From assembly GCA_022180725.1 (NCBI GenBank), contig BQMO01000011.1:45801-109800 (forward strand): 64,000 nt of DNA, written 5' to 3'. A model generated the notes under the pieces. That model was not told where the DNA came from. It did no database searches and saw only the letters and a program-made list of their open reading frames with translations. The position numbers and the translations under genes are program-made. The stretch comes from Phycisphaerae bacterium. Lineage in GTDB: Bacteria > Planctomycetota > Phycisphaerae > Phycisphaerales > UBA1924. Below, in pieces: positions 1 through 8,564 of this stretch (within the stretch, counting starts at the first letter, position 1; each line of letters opens with the position of its first letter).

Positions 1-528
1 AAGTCCAAGTCGCTGCCGGACATGGAGAAACTGCTCGCGAGCGTGGGCGCGCTGGAGAAGCGGGCGACCGACGCCGGCGGCCGGGTCCCGGAGCCCGAGA
101 ACTTCATGACATTCATCCAGCCCGAGATCGACAAGAGCAAAGGTGTGGCCGCGGAGGAGGAAGAGGATGAACTGCAGGAGCAGCGGCTGAACGAGCGCAT
201 CGTGGCAACGCAGCGCAGCACGCTCATGGCGCAATACAAGATACTCGACGCCTCGGTTTCCAAGGCCCTCGAGGCGATGAAGGCCAACAAGGCCAGCGAC
301 ATGCAGGCGCACGAGGCCGCGGCGACGAAGGCGCACGCGGATGTCAAGAGGATCGCCGATGAGTACACGGGGCTGCAGACGAAATGGAAGAACATCTATA
401 TGGGGACGAAACCCGGGCCCAAGATCGACACCATGATCAACGAGATGAAGGCGGTGTACCCCAAGGCGAACGCGCTGCTGATCAAGATCCCGAAGGACTG
501 GAAGCCCGCCGTGCCGGTCAAGAAATAG
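1..528 (+). CDS. Hypothetical protein, 3' portion, coiled-coil rich
   Basis: The reading frame is open from the first base, so the true start lies outside the window and the visible part is the last 175 residues. It is rich in Lys, Glu and Ala, with an acidic patch (EEEEDE) near visible residue 55 followed by a long heptad-like helical stretch, and it ends in a basic, proline-containing tail (KDWKPAVPVKK). No signal peptide, membrane segment or enzymatic motif is visible in this part. I do not recognise the family. Its helical, lysine-rich character loosely recalls the unknown 415-residue protein at 35184-36431, but I see no alignable motif, so no relationship is claimed. The 252 bases after the stop carry no convincing gene. 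Confidence 0.6.
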   Translation, partial: KSKSLPDMEKLLASVGALEKRATDAGGRVPEPENFMTFIQPEIDKSKGVAAEEEEDELQEQRLNERIVATQRSTLMAQYKILDASVSKALEAMKANKASDMQAHEAAATKAHADVKRIADEYTGLQTKWKNIYMGTKPGPKIDTMINEMKAVYPKANALLIKIPKDWKPAVPVKK

Positions 529-780
529 TTGACGGGTTCAACGTACCCGCCATCCGTCTGAGTTTGGTTTGAGTGGACGGATGCTCCGTGATGGGTCCGT
601 GTCCTCTCTCCGCCGTCCGCGGCGCATGCGGAATGGGGTTGTTCACGGCGGGCGACTGTCTGAGATGCAGGGCAGCGAAGTTGCGTTGGAGCGGCACGGG
701 GGCTTCGATGCCCGACAGGCGAGCGTGGCGGCCGCACGGAAGTCGATGTACCGCTAACGTTGGCATTCGGAGGTGTCGAG

Positions 781-1503
781 TTGAGTGACGGGCTGGATAT
801 GAAGCGGCGTCCGCACGAGGCCCCGTGCGATCCACCGGACCCGCCGGCGGCGAATGGGGAGGCGGCGGCCGCGCGAGCAGTAGCCGAGCGTGCGGCCGCG
901 CTGGCGGGGGAGGGCAAGGTCGAGGAGGCGCGGAGTGAGTTCGCGCACGCGCTGGAGCAGGGCGGCGCGGATGTGCGCGTGCTCTTCCTGTGCTTTCAGT
1001 TTCATATCCGGATTGGGGAGTATGACGCGGCCGAGGCGTTTGCGCGACGGCGGCTCGCCGCGGTGGGGGAGGACACTGCTACGCCGCACACCGCCCGCGC
1101 GTACACGAACCTCGGCCTCGTCCTCCACTTCCGCGGCAACGATGCCGAGGCCAGAGCCGCGTTCGAGCGGGCGATCGACATCGACACGCGCCTCGGGTTC
1201 GAGTACGGCCTCGCGCGCGACCTCGGCAATCTCTCCCTCATCCCCGAAAAACTCGGCGACTTCGATCAGGCCGAATCGCTCCTCACCAAAGCGCTGGAGA
1301 TCGCTCAACGCATCGGCGCCGAGGACCTCGCCGCCACGAAGTACACCAACCTGGGCGACATCGCCCTGGCCCGAGGCCAACCCGAAGTGGCCCGCCACCA
1401 TTGGGCACACGCCCTCGCCATCTTCCAACGGCTCGGTCCGCGAAAGCACTTTGACGAGTATGCGGCCAAACTCGCAGCCCTCGATTCCCCTTCCTCCCCC
1501 TGA
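781..1503 (+). CDS. TPR-repeat protein
   Basis: A 240-residue protein built mostly of tetratricopeptide repeats, seen as periodic A-Y-x-N-L-G and A-x-x-x-x-x-A-L-x-I signatures from about residue 45 to 230 (for example ARAYTNLGLV and ATKYTNLGDI). TPR arrays are protein-protein interaction scaffolds; the partner cannot be told from sequence. The start is set at TTG 781 because a GGAGG sits 7 bases upstream (769-773); a TTG at 760 would add seven residues but has no such site. No signal peptide or membrane segment is visible, so it is probably cytoplasmic. It lies 18 bases upstream of the short-chain dehydrogenase gene and may be co-transcribed with it. Confidence 0.82.
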   Translation: MSDGLDMKRRPHEAPCDPPDPPAANGEAAAARAVAERAAALAGEGKVEEARSEFAHALEQGGADVRVLFLCFQFHIRIGEYDAAEAFARRRLAAVGEDTATPHTARAYTNLGLVLHFRGNDAEARAAFERAIDIDTRLGFEYGLARDLGNLSLIPEKLGDFDQAESLLTKALEIAQRIGAEDLAATKYTNLGDIALARGQPEVARHHWAHALAIFQRLGPRKHFDEYAAKLAALDSPSSP

Positions 1504-1521
1504 GTTGCCGTACCCTCGAAC

Positions 1522-2199
1522 ATGCCCAATACGTATCTGATTACCGGCGCGAACCGCGGACTGGGACTGGAGTTTGTGAAGCAACTGGCCGCACGCGGGG
1601 ACCGAGTGCTCGCGGTGGTCCGCCGGGCGGAGCAGAGGGCGGGACTGAAGGGATTGGCGGCCCGGGTCTTCATCGCGGACGTGACCGACGCGGCGGGCGT
1701 GGCCGCGCTCGGTCGCGACCTCGCGGGCGAAGCGGTCGACGTGCTCATCAACAACGCGGGGGTGAGCAGCGAGAGCGCCACCCTGGCCAAGACGACGCCC
1801 GAGGAGATGGACCGGGTGTTCCGCGTGAACGCGACCTCGCCGCTGCTGGTCACGCGGGCGGCGTTGCCCGCGCTGCGTGCGGGGGGGCGGAAGGTGGTGG
1901 TGAATATCTCGAGCCAGTTGGCGAGCATCGCGAACAACACCGGCGGGTCGAGTTACGCCTACCGGGCGAGCAAGTGTGCCCTCAACATGCTCACGGTGTG
2001 CCTCGCCAACGAGTTTCGCGGCGAAGGGCTGGCGTTCGTGGCGATGCACCCGGGCTGGGTGAAGACCGACATGGGCGGGCCGAACGCGCCGATGCAGCCG
2101 AGCGACAGCATCGGGTGGATGGTGCGCACGATCGACGGAGTCTCCCTCGCCGACAGCGGGAAGTTTCTGAACTACGACGGCAAGCCGCTGCCCTGGTAA
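1522..2199 (+). CDS. Short-chain dehydrogenase/reductase (SDR)
   Basis: A 225-residue classical SDR. The cofactor-binding motif TGANRGLG is at residues 8-15, NNAG is near residue 75, and the catalytic Tyr-x-x-x-Lys is present as YRASK near residue 151, preceded by the active-site serine in NISSQ. The family catalyses NAD(P)H-dependent oxidoreduction of carbonyl or alcohol groups. The overall shape, with a short C-terminus and a PGWVKTDMGG segment, resembles carbonyl-reductase or CsgA-like members rather than FabG. The substrate is unknown. It follows the TPR gene by 18 bases and converges on a pseudopilin gene only 6 bases away. Confidence 0.88.
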   Translation: MPNTYLITGANRGLGLEFVKQLAARGDRVLAVVRRAEQRAGLKGLAARVFIADVTDAAGVAALGRDLAGEAVDVLINNAGVSSESATLAKTTPEEMDRVFRVNATSPLLVTRAALPALRAGGRKVVVNISSQLASIANNTGGSSYAYRASKCALNMLTVCLANEFRGEGLAFVAMHPGWVKTDMGGPNAPMQPSDSIGWMVRTIDGVSLADSGKFLNYDGKPLPW

Positions 2200-2205
2200 C
2201 GCACG

Positions 2206-2994
2206 TTACGGCACGGCGAGGAACGAGTAGTCGTCGGTGGTGTTGAGGACGCCGATGGGGACGTGGACGCGGACGCGCACGTGCATATCGAGGAAGAGCA
2301 TCGAGGCCTCGACGCGGTCCTTGTGGAACCATCGCATCTGGCGGTCGCCTCCCTGCTGGTAGTTGTAGATGGTGTGGGTGGCGATGACCCAGGTCTTGAC
2401 CGGGTTGACGACCTGGGGCATGCGTCCGCCGCCGGCGGGCACGAGCGTGGGGAAGTTTTCGCCGTCAAGCGTGTGGTCGTTGAGGATGTAGGAACAGCCG
2501 ATGAAGTCGTACATGGAGTCGGCGCGGTCGAGGCCGGGGACGGGGATGCCGGTGTCGTTGGTGCCCTTGTCGCTCGGGGACTTGAACCAGGGGAGTTCGA
2601 GGGAGCCCGGCGTTTCGTCGTCGGGGTAGGCGGCGTCGGAGAGGTACTTGTTGAGGGGGCGCTTGGCGGCGCCGAGGGTGTTGATGCCGTAGAAGGGGAG
2701 GGTGCCGCACTTCCCGGCGAACAGCGAGCCGATGACGGCCTGTCCCCCGCCGGGGAGCGGCCCGAGCATCTGGGGGAGGCGGTCGGGAAAATCGTTGAGG
2801 TAAGCGGTAAGGCCGACGGCAATCTGCTGGAGGCGTCCGCCGCAGGCGGTGGCCCGAGCCGTGAGGCGCGCCTGACCAAGGGCGGGGAGGAGGAGGCCGA
2901 TGAGGAGCCCGATGATGGCGATCACGACGAGAAGTTCGATGAGGGTGAAGGCGATGGTGTTGGCGGCGTGATTGGTGCGTCGTCGCGGGTTCAT
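2206..2994 (-). CDS. Prepilin-type N-terminal cleavage/methylation protein (pseudopilin)
   Basis: A 262-residue protein starting with a basic N-terminus followed by the class III signal [19 protein letters not shown] (about residues 15-33). The Glu at mature position +5 and the long hydrophobic helix are typical of type IV pilin-like proteins processed by a prepilin peptidase; a candidate peptidase is encoded at 13702-15093. The rest is a globular domain with several Cys (ACGG, KCGT, GCSY) that may form disulfides outside the membrane. Planctomycetes carry large families of such proteins whose roles are mostly unknown. It stands alone, converging on the SDR gene. A DUF1559 assignment is not made because the HxxG...DG end motif is not clear. 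Confidence 0.85.
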   Translation of the reverse strand: MNPRRRTNHAANTIAFTLIELLVVIAIIGLLIGLLLPALGQARLTARATACGGRLQQIAVGLTAYLNDFPDRLPQMLGPLPGGGQAVIGSLFAGKCGTLPFYGINTLGAAKRPLNKYLSDAAYPDDETPGSLELPWFKSPSDKGTNDTGIPVPGLDRADSMYDFIGCSYILNDHTLDGENFPTLVPAGGGRMPQVVNPVKTWVIATHTIYNYQQGGDRQMRWFHKDRVEASMLFLDMHVRVRVHVPIGVLNTTDDYSFLAVP

Positions 2995-3116
2995 GGTGGA
3001 TTATCGGCGGGGTCGCGTGGAGAGTGTACCGCGCAAGGGCGAAAGCCCACGAGGAACTGAATAGAGATGATGCGCTGTCCGCCCACCCCCCGGCCCCCTC
3101 CCTCCGGGAGGGGGAG

Positions 3117-3731
3117 TCAGAGGGGGTTCTGGAAGTGGGCGGTCTGGATCGGCGCGACGGCCTCGAGAATGTGCCAGAGGACCTCGGCGGGCGAGCCCAT
3201 GGCGTCGACCTCGGTGATGAGGGCGGGGTCGTAAAACTCGAGGACGGGGCGGGTTTCCTGCTCATAGACCTCGAAGCGGCGGCGGATGACGCCGTCCTTG
3301 GCGTCGTCGGCGCGGTTCTGCTTGAGGGCGCGCTTCTTCATGCGTTCGAAGAGGGCTTCGCGGTCCTTGCAGACGAGGTTGATGATCTTGAGGACGTTGA
3401 TGTACTTGTAGAGGAGTTTGGCCTGGGCGGGGTTGCGGGGCAGGCCGTCGAGCACGAGGAGGTCCTGGGCGGGCTTGAAGAGGCCGATGACGGTACTGGC
3501 GTAGGCGTGCTGGGACCAGATTTTAATGGTGACGTCGTCGGGGACGAGTTCGCCGCGGGAGGAGTATTGGTAGAAAAGTTTGCCGATGTCGCTGGTCATG
3601 TCGAGCGATCGGAAGATGGCGCCCGTGGACGAGTGGAAGAAGCCGGGGATGCGGGCGAGGATCTCGCCCTGCGTGCCCTTGCCGACGCCGGGGGGGCCGA
3701 AGAGGAGGATGGACTGATAGGGGCCGGCCAT
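3117..3731 (-). CDS. Adenylate kinase-family NMP kinase (copy 1 of tandem pair)
   Basis: A 204-residue P-loop kinase: Walker A GPPGVGKGTQ at residues 12-21, an NMP-binding region with STGAIFR, the substrate-clamping DGLPR near residue 95, and a lid/C-terminal region with arginines in VIRRRFEVYEQETRPVLEFY. Adenylate kinases interconvert ATP+AMP and 2 ADP in the cytoplasm. The lid is short and lacks the four-Cys zinc site. It is about 36 bases downstream of a second homologue on the same strand. The two proteins are clearly related but diverged, so this copy may use another nucleotide or be regulatory. It is ambiguous whether either is the housekeeping Adk. Confidence 0.85.
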   Translation of the reverse strand: MAGPYQSILLFGPPGVGKGTQGEILARIPGFFHSSTGAIFRSLDMTSDIGKLFYQYSSRGELVPDDVTIKIWSQHAYASTVIGLFKPAQDLLVLDGLPRNPAQAKLLYKYINVLKIINLVCKDREALFERMKKRALKQNRADDAKDGVIRRRFEVYEQETRPVLEFYDPALITEVDAMGSPAEVLWHILEAVAPIQTAHFQNPL

Positions 3732-3767
3732 GGTCGGGTTCGATGGAGATGGGGACGCGAGGCGGGG

Positions 3768-4484
3768 TTATTTTCGAGGGGCTTTGCGTGGCCGCGCCGC
3801 CGAGCCCGCGCGGCGGACGGGCGCCGGGTGGACGCCGTTGGATGGAGCGGGCGCGGCGATCTTCTCGCCCGTGATCGGGTTGTTGAAGTGACGTTCCTGC
3901 GTGGGCACGACGTGCTCGAGGATGTGCTCGAGGACGCGCGCGGGCGATCCGGTCGCGTCGACCTCGCGGATGATCGACGCGGGGTAATAGTCGAGGACGG
4001 GGAAGGTCTCCCGCTCGTACACCTCCCAGCGCTTGCGGATGACGTCTTCCTTGGCGTCGTCGATGCGGTTCTCCTTGAGGGCCCGTCGGCGGAGGCGCTG
4101 GATCATTTCCTCCTTGTTCGGGCAGACCAGGTGGATGATCTGGAGCACGTTGATGTGCTTCTCAAGGAGTTTGGCCTGGTGGACGTTCCGCGGGATGCCG
4201 TCGAGGACGAGGAGGTCGGCGCGGGGCTTGTAATCGCTGAGCACGGTGCGGGCGTGCATGTTCTGGTGCCACATCTTGACGGTGACGTCGTCGGGGACGA
4301 GCAGGCCCTTGGAGGAATACTGCACGAACGTCTTGCCGAGGTCGCTGGCCATGTCGAGGGTGCGGAAGACCTCGCCGCAGGAGAGGTGGTAGAACCCGGG
4401 GATCTGACCGAGGATTTTGCCCTGGGTGCCTTTGCCCGCGCCGGGGGCGCCGAAGAGCAGAATGGTCTGAAAGCGTGAGGTCAT
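3768..4484 (-). CDS. Adenylate kinase-family NMP kinase (copy 2 of tandem pair)
   Basis: A 238-residue homologue of the downstream gene: P-loop GAPGAGKGTQ at residues 12-21, SCGEVFR in the NMP-binding region, DGIPR near residue 95, and a C-terminal block VIRKRWEVYERETFPVLDYY. It has about 30 extra C-terminal residues, basic and proline-rich (APVRRAGSAARPRKAPRK), absent from copy 1. Against classical Adk, the STGD motif is changed to SCGE here and to STGA in copy 1. It is first in transcription order, with a 36-base spacer before copy 1 and a small membrane-protein gene 57 bases upstream on the same strand. It probably phosphorylates a nucleoside monophosphate; substrate choice cannot be read from sequence. 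Confidence 0.85.
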   Translation of the reverse strand: MTSRFQTILLFGAPGAGKGTQGKILGQIPGFYHLSCGEVFRTLDMASDLGKTFVQYSSKGLLVPDDVTVKMWHQNMHARTVLSDYKPRADLLVLDGIPRNVHQAKLLEKHINVLQIIHLVCPNKEEMIQRLRRRALKENRIDDAKEDVIRKRWEVYERETFPVLDYYPASIIREVDATGSPARVLEHILEHVVPTQERHFNNPITGEKIAAPAPSNGVHPAPVRRAGSAARPRKAPRK

Positions 4485-4541
4485 GGAGGAGACTCCGGGC
4501 GCGAGGCTGTCGTGTCGGAATCATAGCGGAGGATCGTCGGC

Positions 4542-4793
4542 TTACGCCGCGGCCCGACGATCGTCGGCTTCCTGCGGGGTCGTCGGAGGCGCGTCGTGGT
4601 AGACGTGTCCGTTCTCGGCGAGGCGGCGCAGACGCTCCATCTGTTCGGCCCGCAACTGGGCGACGCGGACGCGGAGGTCGTGCACAAACGTGTCTCGTCC
4701 GACCGCGGAGGCGAGCACCTGGAGGATGGCCATCGCCGTGACTACGGCGATGACGGCCAGGACGACCCAGACTGGCCCGGAGAGCGCTGCCAT
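4542..4793 (-). CDS. Small single-pass membrane protein
   Basis: An 83-residue protein with one hydrophobic segment (about residues 6-32, SGPVWVVLAVIAVVTAMAIL) followed by a basic, probably helical stretch (DLRVRVAQLRAEQMERLRRL, 39-58) and an acidic/proline tail. The layout suggests an N-terminal anchor with a cytoplasmic amphipathic helix. No family is recognised. It lies upstream of the kinase pair on the same strand, so it may be the first gene of that unit. The start at 4793 is the only ATG that puts the hydrophobic segment at the N-terminus; longer in-frame extensions run into the next divergent gene. Confidence 0.6.
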   Translation of the reverse strand: MAALSGPVWVVLAVIAVVTAMAILQVLASAVGRDTFVHDLRVRVAQLRAEQMERLRRLAENGHVYHDAPPTTPQEADDRRAAA

Positions 4794-4848
4794 GAAAAGA
4801 AGAATCGGGCCGTGAAACCTCGGCCTTGACACCCGGTAGAATCCCACC

Positions 4849-7407
4849 GTGAAGGCTTGGTCCGTGAATATCGAGGGGGACGCTCGCCCGACGCCATTTC
4901 GGGTGATGTGGGCCTTCCTGGCCATGCTGGCGTTGGCATCGGGGGCGTCGGCGCAGGCCGTGCCTCCCACGTCCGCCGCCGGGTTCTCGGTCGGGGAGGT
5001 GTCGATAACGGCGGACCGATTTGGCGTGGGGGATATTTCGCGGCGTGGAGATTGGGTGGGCGTACGGCTGGTGCTGAAGGACAACACGTCTCGGCAGCGG
5101 TCGGTGCTGATCCGCGTGGCGTCGCTCGATCCCGACGGCGATCAGCCGACGTATGAGCTTGAGCGCACGCTGAACCCCGGGGTGGAGCAGAAGGAGTGGG
5201 TGTACGTGCGCCTGCCGTTCCGCTTCACGAGCGAGGACGCGCTGGTGGTGTCGATCTACGAGGCGGTGGTGGACGACGCGACACGTCGGTTGGTGGCCGG
5301 GCGGCTGCTCGCGCGGCGGGCGGTGACCCCGAACAAGGGCAGCCTGCGGGTCGAGAGTGAGGGGCTGATCGGGGTGGTAGGGTCGCGGGCGCTGGGGCTG
5401 CTGAAGTATCAGCACGAGGCGACGGACGCGGAGCAATCGAACACGGACACCTGGCACCCGCTGGGGCACGAGCGGTCGCGGATCGTGACGGGGATCACGG
5501 CGCTGGACCTGCCGGACCGGTGGATGGGGCTGGCGTCGCTGGATGCGCTGGTGTGGGCGGTGGAGGATTCGGGGCAGTGGAACCCGACGCAGTTGACGGG
5601 GGAGCGGGCGCGGGCGGTGCGGGAGTGGGTGGAGCGGGGCGGGCACTTCATCATCATCCTGCCGCGCGTCGGGCAGACGTGGTCGGACCCGACGAGCAAT
5701 GAGTTGCACGACCTGATGCCGGTGGTGGCGGTGCAGCGGAACGAGAATGTGGACCTGGGGCCGTATCGCCCGCTGATCAACGCGCGGGAGCGGCGGACGG
5801 GGGCGGCTTGGCCGCGGTCGGGGGTAGTGCACACGTTCCGTCGAATCCCGGAGGCGGGGGCGGCGGATGCGATGGAGATCCTGAACGGCCCGGACGGGCG
5901 ATGCGTGGTGGTGCGTCGGCTGGTGGGGGCGGGCGCGGTGACGCTGGTCGGGCTGGACTTGAACCAGACAGCCCTGTCGCAGGGTGACCTGATCGACGCG
6001 GAAGTGTTCTGGCACCGGGTGCTGGGGCGGCGCGGGCGGTTGACGGAAGTGCTCCGCGACGGCCCCGGGCGGCGATTGGGCGTGTCGCGGACGCCCTGGC
6101 CGTACGACGACGACATCGGCGGGCAGATCGTGCAGGGAGGGCGCGCGGCGGTGGGGGTGTTGGCGGGTTTCGTGATGTTCGTGGCGTACTGGCTGGTGGC
6201 CGGACCGCTGGGGTTCATGGTGCTCCGGTCGCGCGGGCAGCACAAGCACGCGTGGGTGGGTTTTGTCGGCGTGACGCTGGTGTTTACGGGGTTGGCATGG
6301 GGGGGGGCGAGCCTGCTGAGGCCGGGCAAGGTCGAGGGGCGGCACCTCACGATATTGGATCATGTGTACGGGCAGCCGACGCAGCGGGCACGCACCTGGG
6401 CGAGCATTCTGATTCCGTGGTACGGGACGGCACAGATCGAGGTTGGGGAACGGAACGCGGAACGCAGCCTGAACGCGATCGTGGCGTGGGACTCGCCGAA
6501 GGACGATTCATCGTGGTCGGGCTTTCCCGATTCGCGCGGGTACGTGATCGACACGCGCAAGCCGGATGCGATCGAAGTGCCGACGCGCTCGACGTCCAAG
6601 GTCATCCAGGCGGATTGGGCGGGCGGGCCGCGGTGGAAGATGCCGATCCCTACGGCGGCGGATGGGGCGGGGAGCGGCGTGCTGACGGTGAACCAGGACT
6701 GGACACGCGGTTCGAACACGCCGCTGGTGACGGGGATGCTGGTGCATGATCTCCCCGGGACCTTGCGGGACGTGACGCTGATCGTGGTCCGGCGACAGAC
6801 GCCGCTGCGCGATGTGCGGGCGGACCTGGCGGCGCTGGAGACGGCGCCGCTGGTGGTGGCGAACGCGTTCTCGCTGGCGTCGTGGGAGCCGAAGGTGCCG
6901 CTGGACCTTGGGGCGAAGACGACGGTGCCGGCGGGGCAGACCGGGGATGGGGCCGCTCTTGTGCAGTGGCTGAACAGCCTGAAGCCGTCATTCTCGGGCA
7001 CGATGTACCCGGGGATGGTCCCCGAGGTGACGGCGGACACGGCGCGGCTGACGGATCGGTTGACGGCGCTGGCGGTGTTTCCGTACCTGCCGCCGCCGGA
7101 CCTGGAAGGCGGGACGACCAACGAGTACGCGGCGCAACGGAAGAGCACGCACGGATGGGACCTGGGGCGCTGGTTCACGCAGCCGTGCGTGATCATCATC
7201 GGGCACCTCGGGGGGGCAAGGTCGGATTCGGTGGAGTGCCCGGTGCCGATCCGCGTCGATGGGGAGGAGTTTCCGTTGACGGGACGGACGGTGGTGCGGT
7301 GGGTGTATCCGTTGCCGACCAACCCGCCGGCGTTCCCGATGCCCGACGGGGCGGACCCGACCCTGCCCGAGCCGACACCATCCGCGTCGAACGGGGGTGA
7401 GGGATGA
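4849..7407 (+). CDS. Large membrane protein with glutamine amidotransferase-like domain
   Basis: An 852-residue protein with an N-terminal signal peptide (about 18-37, ending ASAQA), a beta-rich extracytoplasmic region, and a domain around residues 205-380 with strand-turn patterns (REWVERGGHFIIILP, AVTLVGLDL) like the class I amidotransferase-type domains in bacterial surface or transport-associated proteins. Two membrane helices follow at about 433-457 and 468-491, then a second long extracytoplasmic region. No catalytic Cys-His-Glu triad is apparent, so the amidotransferase-like fold is probably structural. The next gene, about 80 bases downstream, encodes an ABC transporter ATPase, suggesting a shared export or gliding-like complex; this is inference from context only. 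Confidence 0.75.
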   Translation: MKAWSVNIEGDARPTPFRVMWAFLAMLALASGASAQAVPPTSAAGFSVGEVSITADRFGVGDISRRGDWVGVRLVLKDNTSRQRSVLIRVASLDPDGDQPTYELERTLNPGVEQKEWVYVRLPFRFTSEDALVVSIYEAVVDDATRRLVAGRLLARRAVTPNKGSLRVESEGLIGVVGSRALGLLKYQHEATDAEQSNTDTWHPLGHERSRIVTGITALDLPDRWMGLASLDALVWAVEDSGQWNPTQLTGERARAVREWVERGGHFIIILPRVGQTWSDPTSNELHDLMPVVAVQRNENVDLGPYRPLINARERRTGAAWPRSGVVHTFRRIPEAGAADAMEILNGPDGRCVVVRRLVGAGAVTLVGLDLNQTALSQGDLIDAEVFWHRVLGRRGRLTEVLRDGPGRRLGVSRTPWPYDDDIGGQIVQGGRAAVGVLAGFVMFVAYWLVAGPLGFMVLRSRGQHKHAWVGFVGVTLVFTGLAWGGASLLRPGKVEGRHLTILDHVYGQPTQRARTWASILIPWYGTAQIEVGERNAERSLNAIVAWDSPKDDSSWSGFPDSRGYVIDTRKPDAIEVPTRSTSKVIQADWAGGPRWKMPIPTAADGAGSGVLTVNQDWTRGSNTPLVTGMLVHDLPGTLRDVTLIVVRRQTPLRDVRADLAALETAPLVVANAFSLASWEPKVPLDLGAKTTVPAGQTGDGAALVQWLNSLKPSFSGTMYPGMVPEVTADTARLTDRLTALAVFPYLPPPDLEGGTTNEYAAQRKSTHGWDLGRWFTQPCVIIIGHLGGARSDSVECPVPIRVDGEEFPLTGRTVVRWVYPLPTNPPAFPMPDGADPTLPEPTPSASNGGEG

Positions 7408-7489
7408 GGCGTCCCCGGCGCGCCGGACGGCGGTATTGTTCAGGCCCCCGGAGCGTGCGCCGTCGCGGCCGCGCGAGGAGAATCGTCGC

Positions 7490-8458
7490 GTGCCGATGAT
7501 CGAGACCATCAACCTGACGAAGCGTTACGGGGAACTCGTGGCGCTGAACAATCTGAACCTGACGATCAACGAGGGGGATTGCTTCGGATTCATCGGGCCG
7601 AACGGGGCCGGGAAGACGACGACGATCAAGATCCTCGCGACGCTGCTGAAGCCCAGCAGCGGACAGGCGAACGTGGCGGGGCTGACGATCGGGTACCAGA
7701 ACAGGCAGATCCGCCCGATGATCGGGTACGTGCCGGACTTCATGGGCGCGTACGAGGACATGGTGGTGACGGAGTACCTGGAGTTTTTCGCGGCGGCGTA
7801 CGGGATCCACGGCCCGCAGCGGCGGAAGGTCGTGACGGACGTCTTGGAGTTGACGGACCTGACGTACAAGGCGACGGCGGAGGTGAACTCGCTGAGCCGC
7901 GGCATGCAGCAGCGGCTGAGCGTGGCGCGGGTGCTGCTGCACGATCCGAAAGTGCTGCTGATGGACGAGCCGGCGAGCGGGCTGGACCCGCGGGCCCGCA
8001 TCGAGATGCGCGAGTTGCTGAAGGAACTGCGGCGGATGGGGAAGACGATCCTGATCTCGAGCCACATCCTGCCGGAGTTGGCGGAGTTGTGCAACGTGGT
8101 GGGGATCATCGAGCGGGGGCAGTTGCTCTTCAACGGGACGGTGGAGGAGATTCTTCGGCGGGCGAAACTGGGGCACGTGCTGCACGTGGGCGTGACCGAG
8201 CGCGTGGAGCAGGCCGCCCAACTGCTCGCCAAGATCACCGGGGTGCGCAAGGTGACGATCGCCCCTGACGACGCGAGCACGCTGAACGGCAAGGGGGGCA
8301 GGGTGCTCCACCTTCAGTTCGACGACGCCCCGGGCGTCGCGTACACGGACATTCCCAACGTCCTGGTCAACAACGGGTTCCGGATGACCAAGTTCACCGA
8401 GGAGCCGGTGAACCTGGAGACGGCCTTCATGCGGCTCACCAAGGGCCTGGTGCAGTAA
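7490..8458 (+). CDS. ABC transporter ATP-binding protein
   Basis: A 322-residue ABC ATPase of the ABC-2 exporter type: Walker A GPNGAGKTTT, signature LSRGMQQRLS, Walker B VLLMDEP followed by ASGLDPRAR, and the H-loop in LISSHILPE. About 100 residues follow the ATPase core, as in CcmA/NatA-like exporters. The start is taken as GTG 7490, nine bases after a GAGGAG; the ATG at 7496 is the alternative. No ABC permease gene is next to it: upstream is the two-helix membrane protein at 4849-7407 and downstream a peptidase. The ATPase must therefore pair with that unusual membrane protein or with a permease elsewhere. Confidence 0.93.
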   Translation: MPMIETINLTKRYGELVALNNLNLTINEGDCFGFIGPNGAGKTTTIKILATLLKPSSGQANVAGLTIGYQNRQIRPMIGYVPDFMGAYEDMVVTEYLEFFAAAYGIHGPQRRKVVTDVLELTDLTYKATAEVNSLSRGMQQRLSVARVLLHDPKVLLMDEPASGLDPRARIEMRELLKELRRMGKTILISSHILPELAELCNVVGIIERGQLLFNGTVEEILRRAKLGHVLHVGVTERVEQAAQLLAKITGVRKVTIAPDDASTLNGKGGRVLHLQFDDAPGVAYTDIPNVLVNNGFRMTKFTEEPVNLETAFMRLTKGLVQ

Positions 8459-8564
8459 ACCGGCTACGACCCGTCCGCGCGTGCTATCCCCGCGTCAAAT
8501 CGCGGCGGAATCGCCGGCGGTCAGCATCCGTACACTTCCAGACACCCTTTTCCGGGAGACATGC

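Noticed and set aside
754..2049. A 431-codon minus-strand open frame
   Set aside because: It is antisense to the TPR and SDR genes, both of which have clear family motifs.
4162..6363. A 733-codon open frame on the minus strand
   Set aside because: It lies opposite the 852-residue membrane protein and part of the second kinase; its product is low complexity (His, Pro, Arg) and is a GC-rich antisense artefact.
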